Below, piece by piece: positions 18,248 to 27,262 of a stretch of DNA of 64,000 bases. The stretch is from Candidatus Villigracilis vicinus (lineage in GTDB: Bacteria; Chloroflexota; Anaerolineae; Anaerolineales; Villigracilaceae). A program made the position numbers and the translations under genes. Below the pieces are notes generated by a model, which saw only the letters and a list, made by a program, of their open reading frames with translations, did no database searches and had not been told where the DNA came from. Numbering within the stretch: the first letter of the stretch is position 1; the number at the start of each line of letters is the position of its first letter. Location of the stretch: contig JADKIL010000006.1 of the NCBI GenBank assembly GCA_016721315.1, positions 1-64,000 of the forward strand. Reading direction: 5' to 3'.

Positions 18248-20551
18248 TTAGGTGCCTTCTGGCACGATCTCTTCCAGAAGGAAGCTCTCGGAACAGTTCG
18301 TACATTGAGCTTCGCGTTTATTTGCTATCACCAATAATCCATTACATTTCGGACAGGGTTTGGCGAGCGGCTTTTTCCAGGTCGTGAAATCACAGTTCGG
18401 ATAATTGGCGCAACCGTAAAAAGTGCGACCTTTGCGTGTTCGGCGCTCCACCATGTCACCGCCGTCTTTAGGACAGGACACACCGATCTTTTGCAGCCAC
18501 GGCTCGGTATAACGACAGGTTGGGAAGTTGGCACATGAGATAAATTTACCGAAACGACCATACCGGATAACAAGTTCACCGCCATCATCCGGGCACTTCC
18601 GCCCAATGGGCTCCGGCTCCGATTTTGCAACCGGCATCTCTGCCTGGGCTTTCTTAACATCTTCAGCAAATGGCGTATAAAACTCACGAATGGCTTCCGT
18701 CCACACCATTTCACCTTCTGCGATCTTATCCAAGTCTTCTTCCATGTGGGCAGTGAAACTCAGATCTACTACTTCAGGAAAATATTGAGCCATCAGGTCA
18801 TTTACCTGAATACCCATATCCGTGGGAACCAAACGCTTCTCTTCACGTAAGGCATATCCGCGCGCCTGAATGGTGGAAATGGTCGGTGCATAGGTAGAAG
18901 GACGCCCAATGCCATTTTCTTCCAATGCCTGCACCAGAGAGGCCTCAGAGAAACGTGGGGGCGGTTGGGTGAAATGCTGTTCAGGGATCAAACGCACCAA
19001 TTCCTGCTTTTGACCTTCCGCCACACCAGCAGGGATTTTTACATCCTCTTCCTCTTCGACCTTCACATCTTCATTTTTGGCTTCCTCGTACACCACCATG
19101 AAGCCTGGGAATTTGATCGCCGAGCCAGAAGCACGCAGTAAATATTCGTGTTCACTCGTTTTACCAGTCACTTCAACTTGAAGCGTATCGTATACCGCCG
19201 CTTCCATTTGAGAGGCGAGAAAACGCTGCCAGATCAATCGGTACAGCTTGTACATGGCAGGTTCAAGGAATTCCTTCAGCTTTTCCGGGTCACGAGCCAC
19301 CGATGTTGGACGTATGGCTTCATGCGCCTCCTGGGCATTGGCAGACTTGGTTTTGTACGTAGGCGGCTCAGCGGGAAGATAATCTGCGCCGTACTTGCCC
19401 GTTACAAATTCACGCGCTTCGGTTTGAGCCAGCGTTGAAACATTCGTAGAGTCGGTACGCATGTAGGTGATGAGACCGGTCGTGCCGCCTTCACCAACAT
19501 CCTGACCTTCGTAAAGTCCCTGTGCCAGCGCCATGGTGCGGCGCGCCGTATATCCCAATTTACGCGATGCTTCCTGTTGCAGTGTGGATGTGGTGAAGGG
19601 CGCAGAGGGTTTCCGTCTCCGTTCTCCGCGTTTGACCTTTGAAATGGCAAAAGCAGCAGTTTCGAGGTCGTAAAGAAACGGCTTGACCAATTCCTCGCTG
19701 GAAAGTACCGGCTCTTTGTCATCCACCCGGACGAGCTTGGCAATGAAGTTCGATTTCAATTTTTCCGGTTTGAACTCGGCATGGATCGTCCAATACTCAA
19801 CCGGTTTAAAACTGTCAATTTCGCGCTCTCGGTCTACGATCAGGCGCAGGGCGACAGATTGCACACGCCCCGCAGAGAGACGACCACGAACCTTTTCCCA
19901 CAAAATGGGGCTGATGCTATAGCCAACCAGACGGTCCAACACACGGCGCGCCTGCTGGGCGTTGACGAGGTTCATATCAATATTGCGCGGGTGCGAGAAA
20001 GCGTCTGAAACTGCCGGGGCGGTAATTTCATGGAACACCACACGCTTGGTGCGTTCCGGTTCGATGCCAGCCGCTTCCATCAAATGCCATGAAATGGATT
20101 CACCTTCACGGTCGGGATCGGTAGCAAGGAAGATCTCTTCAGCTTTTTTTGCCAGCTGTTTGATCTCTTTAACCACATCCTTCTTTTCATTGGGGACGCG
20201 GTATTTGGGTTCGAAATTATTATCAACATCCACCGAAAGCTGTGATTTCAGCAAGTCACGTACGTGCCCCACCGAGGCGCGGACGGTGTATCCCTTGCCA
20301 AGAAAACGCCCAACCGTTTTTGCCTTGGCAGGCGATTCCACGATCACTAGCTTTCCTTCACGCACTTCCACCTTCTCAGGTTTAGGCGGCGGAATTAAAC
20401 CAGCATGAGCCTCAGTCTTGCCCATGCGAAAAAGTTTTGTGCCGCAAACAGGGCAGATACCGGTTGTCACCGCAGACGCCTTGGCATTAAAACCCGCCAC
20501 AGGGTCTTGTATCTCCCGTTTGGTCTTGCACTTCATACAATAAGCTTCCAT
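18248..20551 (-). CDS. topA: DNA topoisomerase I with N-terminal zinc ribbon
   Basis: Relaxes negative supercoils through a covalent tyrosine intermediate. From MEAYC the order is as follows. First is a zinc-ribbon extension (YCMKCKTKR ... TGICPVCGTKLFRM, residues 1-48). The Toprim domain starts KLVIVESPAKAKTVGRFLGKG and includes DPDREGE. The active-site Tyr is in LITYMRTDS (near residue 363). Three C-terminal zinc fingers follow (CPDDGGEL...CANFPTC, CPKDGGDM...CANYPNC, CPKCNGLL...CTNC). An upstream in-frame ATG at 20617 would add 22 residues, but GGAGG sits 11 bases before 20551, so I prefer that start. The zinc-ribbon extension is not in the E. coli enzyme. Confidence 0.95.
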   Translation of the reverse strand: MEAYCMKCKTKREIQDPVAGFNAKASAVTTGICPVCGTKLFRMGKTEAHAGLIPPPKPEKVEVREGKLVIVESPAKAKTVGRFLGKGYTVRASVGHVRDLLKSQLSVDVDNNFEPKYRVPNEKKDVVKEIKQLAKKAEEIFLATDPDREGESISWHLMEAAGIEPERTKRVVFHEITAPAVSDAFSHPRNIDMNLVNAQQARRVLDRLVGYSISPILWEKVRGRLSAGRVQSVALRLIVDREREIDSFKPVEYWTIHAEFKPEKLKSNFIAKLVRVDDKEPVLSSEELVKPFLYDLETAAFAISKVKRGERRRKPSAPFTTSTLQQEASRKLGYTARRTMALAQGLYEGQDVGEGGTTGLITYMRTDSTNVSTLAQTEAREFVTGKYGADYLPAEPPTYKTKSANAQEAHEAIRPTSVARDPEKLKEFLEPAMYKLYRLIWQRFLASQMEAAVYDTLQVEVTGKTSEHEYLLRASGSAIKFPGFMVVYEEAKNEDVKVEEEEDVKIPAGVAEGQKQELVRLIPEQHFTQPPPRFSEASLVQALEENGIGRPSTYAPTISTIQARGYALREEKRLVPTDMGIQVNDLMAQYFPEVVDLSFTAHMEEDLDKIAEGEMVWTEAIREFYTPFAEDVKKAQAEMPVAKSEPEPIGRKCPDDGGELVIRYGRFGKFISCANFPTCRYTEPWLQKIGVSCPKDGGDMVERRTRKGRTFYGCANYPNCDFTTWKKPLAKPCPKCNGLLVIANKREAQCTNCSESFLLEEIVPEGT

Positions 20552-20621
20552 CGGTTTGTAGTCCTCCAACATGCTCCTCATTTGAACACAAACAAATGAG
20601 AGGTAACGATCTGGCACAAAA

Positions 20622-20652
20622 AATATCCCGCAAGGATAAACCTCACGGGATG
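20622..20652 (-). terminator. Rho-independent terminator downstream of manC
   Basis: On the minus strand, ATCCCGTGAGG, loop TTTA, TCCTTGCGGGAT, then ATTTTTT. It separates the ffh-manC run from topA. Confidence 0.7.
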
Positions 20653-20740
20653 GACATTCTACAACAATTTTCCGTTTTTTTGCAAACGCGAATTTTTTGG
20701 GGGATTTAAGCTGCCGCCTTTTTCGTGCAAACCGCCAGGA

Positions 20741-21844
20741 TTATAGGTACTTTTCCTGTCTGTGTTTTTTCAAATGTTCGACTACATCCTTGACCTTCTG
20801 AGCCTGGTCTGTCTTGCAGATCAAGATCGCATCGCCTGTGTCCACGATGACCATATCATCCACACCGATCGTGACAACCAGCCGGTCTGAACCGCCGCCA
20901 TAGATCAATGTGTTATTCGTTTCAAGCGCCAAATGCTGCGCGGCGCTCGTGGCAATATTTCCGTTCATATCCGGCAAAAGCACCTCGAACAAAGAAGACC
21001 ACGAACCGACATCACTCCAGCCCAATCCGCCGGCAGGCAGAACAGCAACCTTATCAGCCTTCTCCATAATGCCATAATCGACGGTTTCATTTTTCAGTCC
21101 GGGCCAGATATTCTTCAGCGCTTCAATCCGCTTCGAAGATTCCCAAGCTGCACCGATCTCTTGCAAGGCTTTTCCGAGTGCCGGCATTTGCCGGTCAATT
21201 TCGCCTAGAATGGCGTCGGCGCGCCAGATGAACATGCCACTATTCCATGAGTGCCCGCCCATGCGAAGTAATTGCTGGGCAGTCTCCTCGTTCGGCTTTT
21301 CTCTAAAACTTTGCACTGTATAAACCGGGTATTTATATTCACCGTTCAATGCCGTTCCTTGTTGAATATAGCCATATGCCGTGGAAGGCATTGTAGGTGT
21401 GATGCCCAATGTGACCAGATACTTATCAGCAGCGACATCAAAGGCAGCCTTCAATAAGTAGTGAAATAGATCCACATTCCGAATGAAATGATCCGAAGGC
21501 AGGATCGCCATGGATGCCTGCGGGTCACGCTTCTGCAACACCATCGCCGCCAACCCAACCACCGAAGCCGTTCCACGTGGAGCAGGTTCGATCAGGTAAT
21601 TTTCCTCAGGCAATTCAGGTGCCTGCAATTTCATCTCAAGAGCCTGCTCTTCAACCGTAACGACTAAAATCCGATCCGGCGGAAAGAGTTCCCTTAACCT
21701 GGCTACCGTGCTCTGAAACAAGGTCTCCTGCCCGATCAAAGGGAGGAGTTGTTTGGGTTTATCCTTGCGGGAAAGGGGCCACAACCGGGTCCCGCCGCCG
21801 CCTGCCATGATCACTGCATACGCATGTGAAAAATCCGATGCCAT
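20741..21844 (-). CDS. manC: Mannose-1-phosphate guanylyltransferase
   Basis: 367 residues. Makes GDP-mannose from mannose-1-phosphate and GTP for polysaccharide and glycan synthesis. The N-terminal nucleotidyltransferase signature AVIMAGGGGTRLWPLSRKDKPKQ is followed by LPSDHFI and the DSGMFIWRAD-like segment WNSGMFIWRAD. The end (VVIDTGDAILICKTDQAQ) is typical of the single-domain guanylyltransferase without a C-terminal isomerase. It starts nine bases after the dprA stop, with GGAGG overlapping that stop, so translation is probably coupled. Confidence 0.92.
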   Translation of the reverse strand: MASDFSHAYAVIMAGGGGTRLWPLSRKDKPKQLLPLIGQETLFQSTVARLRELFPPDRILVVTVEEQALEMKLQAPELPEENYLIEPAPRGTASVVGLAAMVLQKRDPQASMAILPSDHFIRNVDLFHYLLKAAFDVAADKYLVTLGITPTMPSTAYGYIQQGTALNGEYKYPVYTVQSFREKPNEETAQQLLRMGGHSWNSGMFIWRADAILGEIDRQMPALGKALQEIGAAWESSKRIEALKNIWPGLKNETVDYGIMEKADKVAVLPAGGLGWSDVGSWSSLFEVLLPDMNGNIATSAAQHLALETNNTLIYGGGSDRLVVTIGVDDMVIVDTGDAILICKTDQAQKVKDVVEHLKKHRQEKYL

Positions 21845-21853
21845 TCCAGCCTC

Positions 21854-22960
21854 CTAAACTGTGTAATCAGGTCGTTCTTCACGAACAGCTACATAATTCA
21901 TACCACCAACCTGCCGAACCATACCTTTCAATTCCATCATAACTAAAGCCGCTGAAACCTGCTCGATCGGCAAGGTCGTCTGATTACGGATATCATCCAC
22001 ATGCAACGGCTCACTCCCGAGCACATTCAAGACCAGCGCTTCGGTTTCATCAGACGGCAGGATCTTGCGGGCGGTTTTTTGCTTATCCATCCGCGTCAGG
22101 TCCAAAGCTTGCATAAGGTCAGCCGGAGTCAATAAGGGCTGGGCGCCTTTCTGGATCAAGCGATTTGTGCCTTTACTCTGCGGCGCCAGGATACTGCCCG
22201 GTACGGCAAAAATTTCCCGTCCTTGTTCAGCCGCAAACTCAGCTGTAATGAGTGCGCCACTTGTCTCTGCTGCTTCGATGACCACCACCGCCAGCGATAA
22301 CCCGGAGATAATGCGGTTGCGCGGCGGAAAGTTCGAAGCGTCTGGCGGCGTCCCGACGGCATAATCGCTCATCACCGCCCCACGCTGAATCATTTGTTCC
22401 GCAAGCCCACGATGCTCTGGCGGGTAGATCTTATCTACACCTGACCCGAGAATCGCGATCGTGCGCCCGCCAGCTTTGAGTGCGGTCTGATGCGCGATGG
22501 CATCCACTCCGCGGGCGAGTCCGCTTACGACGGTGATTCCATTTGCAGCAAGGAAAGCAGCGATCTCCTCAGTCACCTGCCTGCCGTAAGGCGTAACCTT
22601 ACGTGTACCAACGATGGCAACCGCGAACAGGTCATCCATCAAATACTCACCGCGAATATATAATACCGGCGGCGGTTGATCGATCTCTTTTAATCGAGCT
22701 GGATAGTCTTCATCTGCCCAGGTAAGGATGTGAATTCCCTGCGCTTCGATCTTCGACCAAACCTGATTCAGGTCTATTTGCTTTTTCGCCCCGAGAACTT
22801 TTTCCGCCAGTTTCGCCCCCAAACCAGCCTCCATGAGCTCAGCCGCGTTTGCATTCCAAGCAGACTCAAGGTCGCCAAAATAGGCGATCAGCCCCTGCAT
22901 ACGGACTGCGCCAATACCCTTGATTAAATTAAAACCGATCCAATATTTTTTATCATCCAT
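21854..22960 (-). CDS. dprA: DNA-processing protein DprA/Smf
   Basis: 368 residues. Loads RecA on incoming single-stranded DNA during natural transformation. An N-terminal helix-hairpin-helix-like region (LIKGIGAVRMQGLIAYFG) precedes the Rossmann-like core with AIVGTRKVTPYGRQV, SGLARGVDAIAHQTAL and GSGVDKIYPPEH, then FPPRNRIISGLS. A C-terminal winged helix runs from about residue 305 (LVLNVLGSEPLHVDDIRNQ). It lies in an ffh-rpsP-khpA-rimM run, in the place where trmD often occurs. Confidence 0.94.
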   Translation of the reverse strand: MDDKKYWIGFNLIKGIGAVRMQGLIAYFGDLESAWNANAAELMEAGLGAKLAEKVLGAKKQIDLNQVWSKIEAQGIHILTWADEDYPARLKEIDQPPPVLYIRGEYLMDDLFAVAIVGTRKVTPYGRQVTEEIAAFLAANGITVVSGLARGVDAIAHQTALKAGGRTIAILGSGVDKIYPPEHRGLAEQMIQRGAVMSDYAVGTPPDASNFPPRNRIISGLSLAVVVIEAAETSGALITAEFAAEQGREIFAVPGSILAPQSKGTNRLIQKGAQPLLTPADLMQALDLTRMDKQKTARKILPSDETEALVLNVLGSEPLHVDDIRNQTTLPIEQVSAALVMMELKGMVRQVGGMNYVAVREERPDYTV

Positions 22961-23002
22961 TGAATATTGTGCGATTCTATCACTCCCCGCTATGTTTATT
23001 TA

Positions 23003-23554
23003 TTATGGTTTTATATCGTCAAGCAATCCGTCGATGATATGAACTTTCATGACGCGGTCGGTCATGTTCACATCCAAGACCACATCCGGGATCGCAGGCA
23101 GGAGGACTTCTTTACCATTTTCTTTCTGGATCACATACACATCGTTCGCGCCGGTTTCAAGGACTTCATTTAGAACACCCAATGCACTGCCATCGTCGAC
23201 CATTACGGTTAAGCCGATCAGCTCATGTTTGTAATATTTACCCTCCGGGAGCGCAGGGACCTCGTTCGATCTCACATAGACCCACTGGTTGCGAAAACGA
23301 CCTGAGGACTCAGGAGTATCAAATCCGCGCATTTTGACCAACATACCATCTGCATGCGGGCGAACCGCACCAATGGTAAAAGCCTCATGTTTTTCGCCCA
23401 CATACACTTTACGTCCCGGCTTGATGCGGTCCGGGAAGTCTGTGTGCAGATCCATGATCACCTCACCCTGCACCCCGTGTGGGCGGCGAAGAAACCCGAT
23501 CGCTAAATAAATAGGCTCGCTTTGGGGCGAGCCTGAGTTCGTTTCAGTCGTCAT
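23003..23554 (-). CDS. rimM: Ribosome maturation factor RimM
   Basis: 183 residues, usual size. Helps 30S head assembly and binds ribosomal protein S19. N-terminal beta-barrel domain: AIGFLRRPHGVQGEVIMDL. C-terminal PRC-barrel: YYKHELIGLTVMVDDGSALG, then LLPAIPDVVLDVN. Its ATG overlaps the khpA stop (TAATG), indicating coupled translation. Confidence 0.94.
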   Translation of the reverse strand: MTTETNSGSPQSEPIYLAIGFLRRPHGVQGEVIMDLHTDFPDRIKPGRKVYVGEKHEAFTIGAVRPHADGMLVKMRGFDTPESSGRFRNQWVYVRSNEVPALPEGKYYKHELIGLTVMVDDGSALGVLNEVLETGANDVYVIQKENGKEVLLPAIPDVVLDVNMTDRVMKVHIIDGLLDDIKP

Positions 23555-23787
23555 TAGGAGGGTTCCGTAACATCCAATGTAGCCTGCTTGCCTTGTCTCT
23601 CTGCAGAAACGCGGAGCAAAGCGCGAATGGCATTTGCCACTTTACCACCTTTGCCAATCACACGTCCCATATCATCTTTGGCAACGCTCAATCCGATTCG
23701 CGGGCGGTTCCCATTGGTTTGGGTCACCACCACATCTTCAGGGTGATCCACAAGAGATTTTGCAATATATTCGATCAGGTCTTTCAT
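23554..23787 (-). CDS. khpA: KH-domain RNA-binding protein KhpA
   Basis: 77 residues, a single KH domain with the RNA-binding loop IGKGGKVANAIRALL. KhpA (YlqC family) commonly sits between rpsP and rimM, as here, and in some bacteria pairs with KhpB to bind small RNAs. An 80-base gap with a strong hairpin separates it from rpsP. Confidence 0.94.
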   Translation of the reverse strand: MKDLIEYIAKSLVDHPEDVVVTQTNGNRPRIGLSVAKDDMGRVIGKGGKVANAIRALLRVSAERQGKQATLDVTEPS

Positions 23788-23808
23788 GAGAGATTTCCTC
23801 TTTTACGC

Positions 23809-23843
23809 ATTACGGATTACGCAATTGATGCGTAATCCGTAAT
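23809..23843. repeat. Perfect 14-bp hairpin between rpsP and khpA
   Basis: ATTACGGATTACGC, loop AATTGAT, GCGTAATCCGTAAT. No T-run follows. It could set the ratio of S16 to downstream products by RNA processing, or be a small mobile palindrome. Confidence 0.8.
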
Positions 23844-23866
23844 GGTGGGTTCTTGCGATAACTGGC

Positions 23867-24208
23867 TTAATTGCGGGTCTTGGCGGGAGCGGCGCGCTTA
23901 ACTTCAGCCGCAGCGGCTTCCTGCACAAGGGTTTCCACTGCTTCGCCCTTCTTGAAGCGCTCGAAGCGCTCGAGGGTTCCAGCAGATTTAAGAACCTGCG
24001 CAGCGGATTCGGTCGGCTGGGCGCCGTTCTTCATCCAGTGGTAGATGCGGTCTTCATTTAATTTGATCGTAGCGGGATTGGTGCGCGGGTTGTACACGCC
24101 CAAAATCTCCAAAAAGCGACCATCGCGGGGGGCTTCCTTATCCGCAGCGACGATGCGGTACGTGGGTTGGCCCTTGAGACCAATACGACGTAAACGAATT
24201 CGAACCAT
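23867..24208 (-). CDS. rpsP: 30S ribosomal protein S16
   Basis: 113 residues. The S16 core is clear: MVRIRLRRIGLKGQPTYRIV, then RDGRFLEILGVYNPRTNP and a DRIYHWMKNGAQPTESAAQ helix. The last 30 residues are an Ala/Lys-rich extension (EAAAAEVKRAAPAKTRN), longer than in E. coli. GGAG precedes the ATG. Confidence 0.96.
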   Translation of the reverse strand: MVRIRLRRIGLKGQPTYRIVAADKEAPRDGRFLEILGVYNPRTNPATIKLNEDRIYHWMKNGAQPTESAAQVLKSAGTLERFERFKKGEAVETLVQEAAAAEVKRAAPAKTRN

Positions 24209-24312
24209 GTTAACTTGCTCCTTTAGTTTTTGATTACGTTCCAGACAGGCACTAGAGGGGTGTGCGGGCTGAAATCGCGGGCTGTATTTTACCAGATAAA
24301 AGGAGATTTTCC

Positions 24313-25635
24313 CTACCCAAACATCCGTCCCAACCCCCTACCACCGGTCTTTTGGATCATTTTCATCATCTTTTGGGTTTCGCGGAATTGCTTGATAAGG
24401 CGGTTTACATCCTGCACATCCATTCCGGCTCCGGCAGCGATGCGGCGCCGGCGGGAGGCGTTCAGAATATCTGGGTTGCGGCGTTCTTTCAACGTCATGG
24501 AATTGATAATGGCTTCTGATTGTTTAAAAGACTTTTCGACCAGGGTCGGATCTACATTACGAGCTGCCTGCCCCATTTGCCCAGGCAGCATCTCCATGAT
24601 CTGCGAAAGCGGACCCATCTTCTTCATTTGATTCATCTGCTCCAGCCAATCCTCAAGCGAGAATTCACCCTTCATCATTTTTTGGGCTTGCTTCTCAGAG
24701 ATTTGAGAATCAAAGGCGGCTTCCGCCTTTTCGATCAGACCGATCATATCGCCCATGCCGAGGATGCGGGAGGACAAACGCGATGGGTCGTAGGTTTCTA
24801 GCGCATCCAGTTTTTCGCCTGTACCGATGAATTTGATCGGCACACCTGTAACAGAGCGGATCGAGATCGCAGCGCCGCCGCGTGAGTCGCCATCCATTTT
24901 GGTGAGGACGAGTCCTGTGAGGTTGATCGTGTCTCTGAAGCCCTGGGCAATGTTCAAGGCTTCCTGACCGATCATGGAATCGATCACGAGCAAAGTATCC
25001 ACCGGGCTGACATTGGCAGAGATGGCTTTCAATTCATCCATCAACTGCGCATCCATCTGTGAGCGCCCGGCTGTATCGACCAACACCAGGCTATAACCGC
25101 CTTTGTCGGCTTTGTCTAACGCGCGTCTGGCTAGTTCCGGCGGTGCAATGGAAGTATCCGCTTCCACATCCACACCGACACGTTCCCCAAGCTGCTGCAG
25201 CTGTTTGACCGCCGCCGGACGGTATGGGTCGCCCGCGACCATTAAGATGCGCTCGCCTTTGGATTTGAGCAAACGCGCCAATTTGCCGGTGACAGTGGTC
25301 TTTCCTGCACCTTGCAAACCAACCATCATAATGACGCGCGGCTTTGGGCCGGTGAGGTTCAAAGGAGCGGGTTCGCCCAGTGTTGCGATCAACTCTTCGT
25401 TGACGATCTTAATGACCTGCTGCCCCGGATTCAACGCTTTGGAAACTTCGGCGCCAACGGCGCGTTCGCGGACCTTGGCAATGAAGGTTTTGACCACGCT
25501 GAAATGCACATCGGCTTCGAGCAGGGCGAGGCGCACTTCCTTCATAGCAGCATCTACATCGGCTTCGGAGAGTTTGCCGCGTTTGCGCAGGTTATCGAAT
25601 ATCTGGTTGAGTCGTCCGGTGAGAGTTTCAAACAT
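24313..25635 (-). CDS. ffh: Signal recognition particle protein Ffh
   Basis: 440 residues. Binds the SRP RNA and signal sequences of nascent membrane proteins and delivers them to FtsY. N domain at residues 1-90. G domain with GLQGAGKTTVTGKLA near 104-118, DTAGR near 188-192, and TKMDGDSRGGAA. The methionine-rich M domain runs from about residue 325 (MGPLSQIMEMLPGQMGQ). It ends GGRGLGRMFG. First gene of the ffh-rpsP-khpA-rimM-dprA-manC run. Confidence 0.96.
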   Translation of the reverse strand: MFETLTGRLNQIFDNLRKRGKLSEADVDAAMKEVRLALLEADVHFSVVKTFIAKVRERAVGAEVSKALNPGQQVIKIVNEELIATLGEPAPLNLTGPKPRVIMMVGLQGAGKTTVTGKLARLLKSKGERILMVAGDPYRPAAVKQLQQLGERVGVDVEADTSIAPPELARRALDKADKGGYSLVLVDTAGRSQMDAQLMDELKAISANVSPVDTLLVIDSMIGQEALNIAQGFRDTINLTGLVLTKMDGDSRGGAAISIRSVTGVPIKFIGTGEKLDALETYDPSRLSSRILGMGDMIGLIEKAEAAFDSQISEKQAQKMMKGEFSLEDWLEQMNQMKKMGPLSQIMEMLPGQMGQAARNVDPTLVEKSFKQSEAIINSMTLKERRNPDILNASRRRRIAAGAGMDVQDVNRLIKQFRETQKMMKMIQKTGGRGLGRMFG

Positions 25636-25839
25636 AATGATAAGTAGCCTCCGTTCTTAACGGGTGGCAGGATTCCTTTTCAGTGTAGGAAAGGCATTTT
25701 AGCGTGTAGCAGGTTGAGGGTCAAGCAATGAAGCGGGAGGTTTAACATCCTATTTACAATATCCTGCTTTACAAGGATGCCGAAACTTCTTATACTGGCT
25801 TGTGTTCTTGTTTACATCCCAACTGGCTCTGGAGGAGAC

Positions 25840-27204
25840 ATGGCAACGGAAGCGATCGTTAATGACCGCAAGGAAGTTTTTGGCTGGGCAATGTACGACT
25901 GGGCGAACTCCGCCTTTAGCACGACCGTGGGGACAGTATTTTTGGGTCCATATGTGGCAAGTCTGGCACGCTCCGCAGCCGAGGCTGCGGGTTCATCAAC
26001 GGTTTCGTTTTTAGGAATTCCCGTAGCGCCTGATTCCTTCCTGCCGTATTGCATTTCATTCTCTGTCGGCATGCAGGTTTTGTTCCTGCCGATTCTAGGG
26101 GCAATCGCGGATTACTCGCATTTGCGCAAACGCATGATGCAGATCTTCGCTACCATCGGCGCCATTGCAACGATCTTGATGTTCCTGCTGACTGGCGGGT
26201 TATGGTGGCTGGGCGGTGTTTTATTCATTGTTGCCAACCTTGCCTTTGGGGCAGCCATGGTGTTTTACAACGCCTACCTGCCGGATATTGCCAGCGAGGA
26301 AGAACGAGACCGCGTCTCGTCGTACGGCTGGGCAATGGGGTACATGGGCGGCGGTATTCTTCTGGCATTGAATCTAGCGTTCTTTATTTTCAGTGAAGAT
26401 ATTGGCGTACCCAGTTCACTGGCAGTACGTATCAACCTTGCTTCTGCCGGCATTTGGTGGTTGGGGTTCGCATTCATCACCTGGTCGAGGCTGCGCCCGC
26501 GGCACGCGGCTCGCTCTCTGCCCGCCGGTGACACCTATGCAAGCATCGGTTTCAAGCAGTTGAAAAAGACCTTCAGCGAAGTAAAACACTTTCCTGAAAC
26601 AATGAAATTTCTGCTGGCGTATTTCCTTTATAACGATGGCATCCAGACCGTGATCGCTGTTGCTGCCACCTTCGCTGCTGCACCGCTCATCCAGGGCGGG
26701 CTTGAGCAAGATCAAACCACGTTGACAGCCGTAATTCTGATGATCCAGTTTGTGGCGTTCTTTGGCGCTTTGTTCTGGGGCAAACTGGCGGGCTGGATCG
26801 GCGCCAAGCAATCGGTTGTAGTCAGCCTTATCATCTGGTCGGGTGTGGTCATCTACGCATACGGCGGCTTGAAAGGCGACAATGTGACAGCTCAGTTCTT
26901 TGTTCTGGGTGTTTTCATTGCGTTGGTGATGGGTGGTTCACAGGCGATCAGCCGCAGTCTGTTCGCACAGATGATCCCGAATGGCAAGGAAGCAGAGTTC
27001 TTTGCATTTTACGAGATCAGCGAGCGCGGCACTTCCTGGATCGGACCATTGGTATTCGGTCTGGCGAATCAGATCTTTGGCAACCTGCGTATTGCCATTC
27101 TGGCGTTGATCTTCTTCTTCATCATGGGCTTGATCATTTTGCCTTTTGTGAATGTGAACAAAGCCATCTCAGATGCCAAACAATACGGTAAAAACACTGC
27201 GTAA
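25840..27204 (+). CDS. MFS transporter, UMF1/Atg22-like
   Basis: 454 residues from the ATG at 25840, chosen because GGAGGAG lies just before it (an upstream in-frame start at 25777 has none). The opening FGWAMYDWANSAFSTTVGTVFLGPY is the signature of the UMF1 family of 12-helix facilitators related to yeast Atg22. Conserved RVSSYGWAMGYMGGG follows. In other organisms relatives export amino acids or peptides; the substrate here is unknown. Single gene with its own terminator. Confidence 0.88.
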   Translation: MATEAIVNDRKEVFGWAMYDWANSAFSTTVGTVFLGPYVASLARSAAEAAGSSTVSFLGIPVAPDSFLPYCISFSVGMQVLFLPILGAIADYSHLRKRMMQIFATIGAIATILMFLLTGGLWWLGGVLFIVANLAFGAAMVFYNAYLPDIASEEERDRVSSYGWAMGYMGGGILLALNLAFFIFSEDIGVPSSLAVRINLASAGIWWLGFAFITWSRLRPRHAARSLPAGDTYASIGFKQLKKTFSEVKHFPETMKFLLAYFLYNDGIQTVIAVAATFAAAPLIQGGLEQDQTTLTAVILMIQFVAFFGALFWGKLAGWIGAKQSVVVSLIIWSGVVIYAYGGLKGDNVTAQFFVLGVFIALVMGGSQAISRSLFAQMIPNGKEAEFFAFYEISERGTSWIGPLVFGLANQIFGNLRIAILALIFFFIMGLIILPFVNVNKAISDAKQYGKNTA

Positions 27205-27227
27205 CAAGTAATTCATTTATTCAATAA

Positions 27228-27262
27228 ACACACCCCGGGTAAAATTCGGGGTGTGTCTTTTT
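27228..27262. terminator. Bidirectional terminator
   Basis: ACACACCCCG, nine-base loop, CGGGGTGTGT, then CTTTTTAA on the plus strand. Lies between convergent genes ending at 27204 and 27261. Confidence 0.85.
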
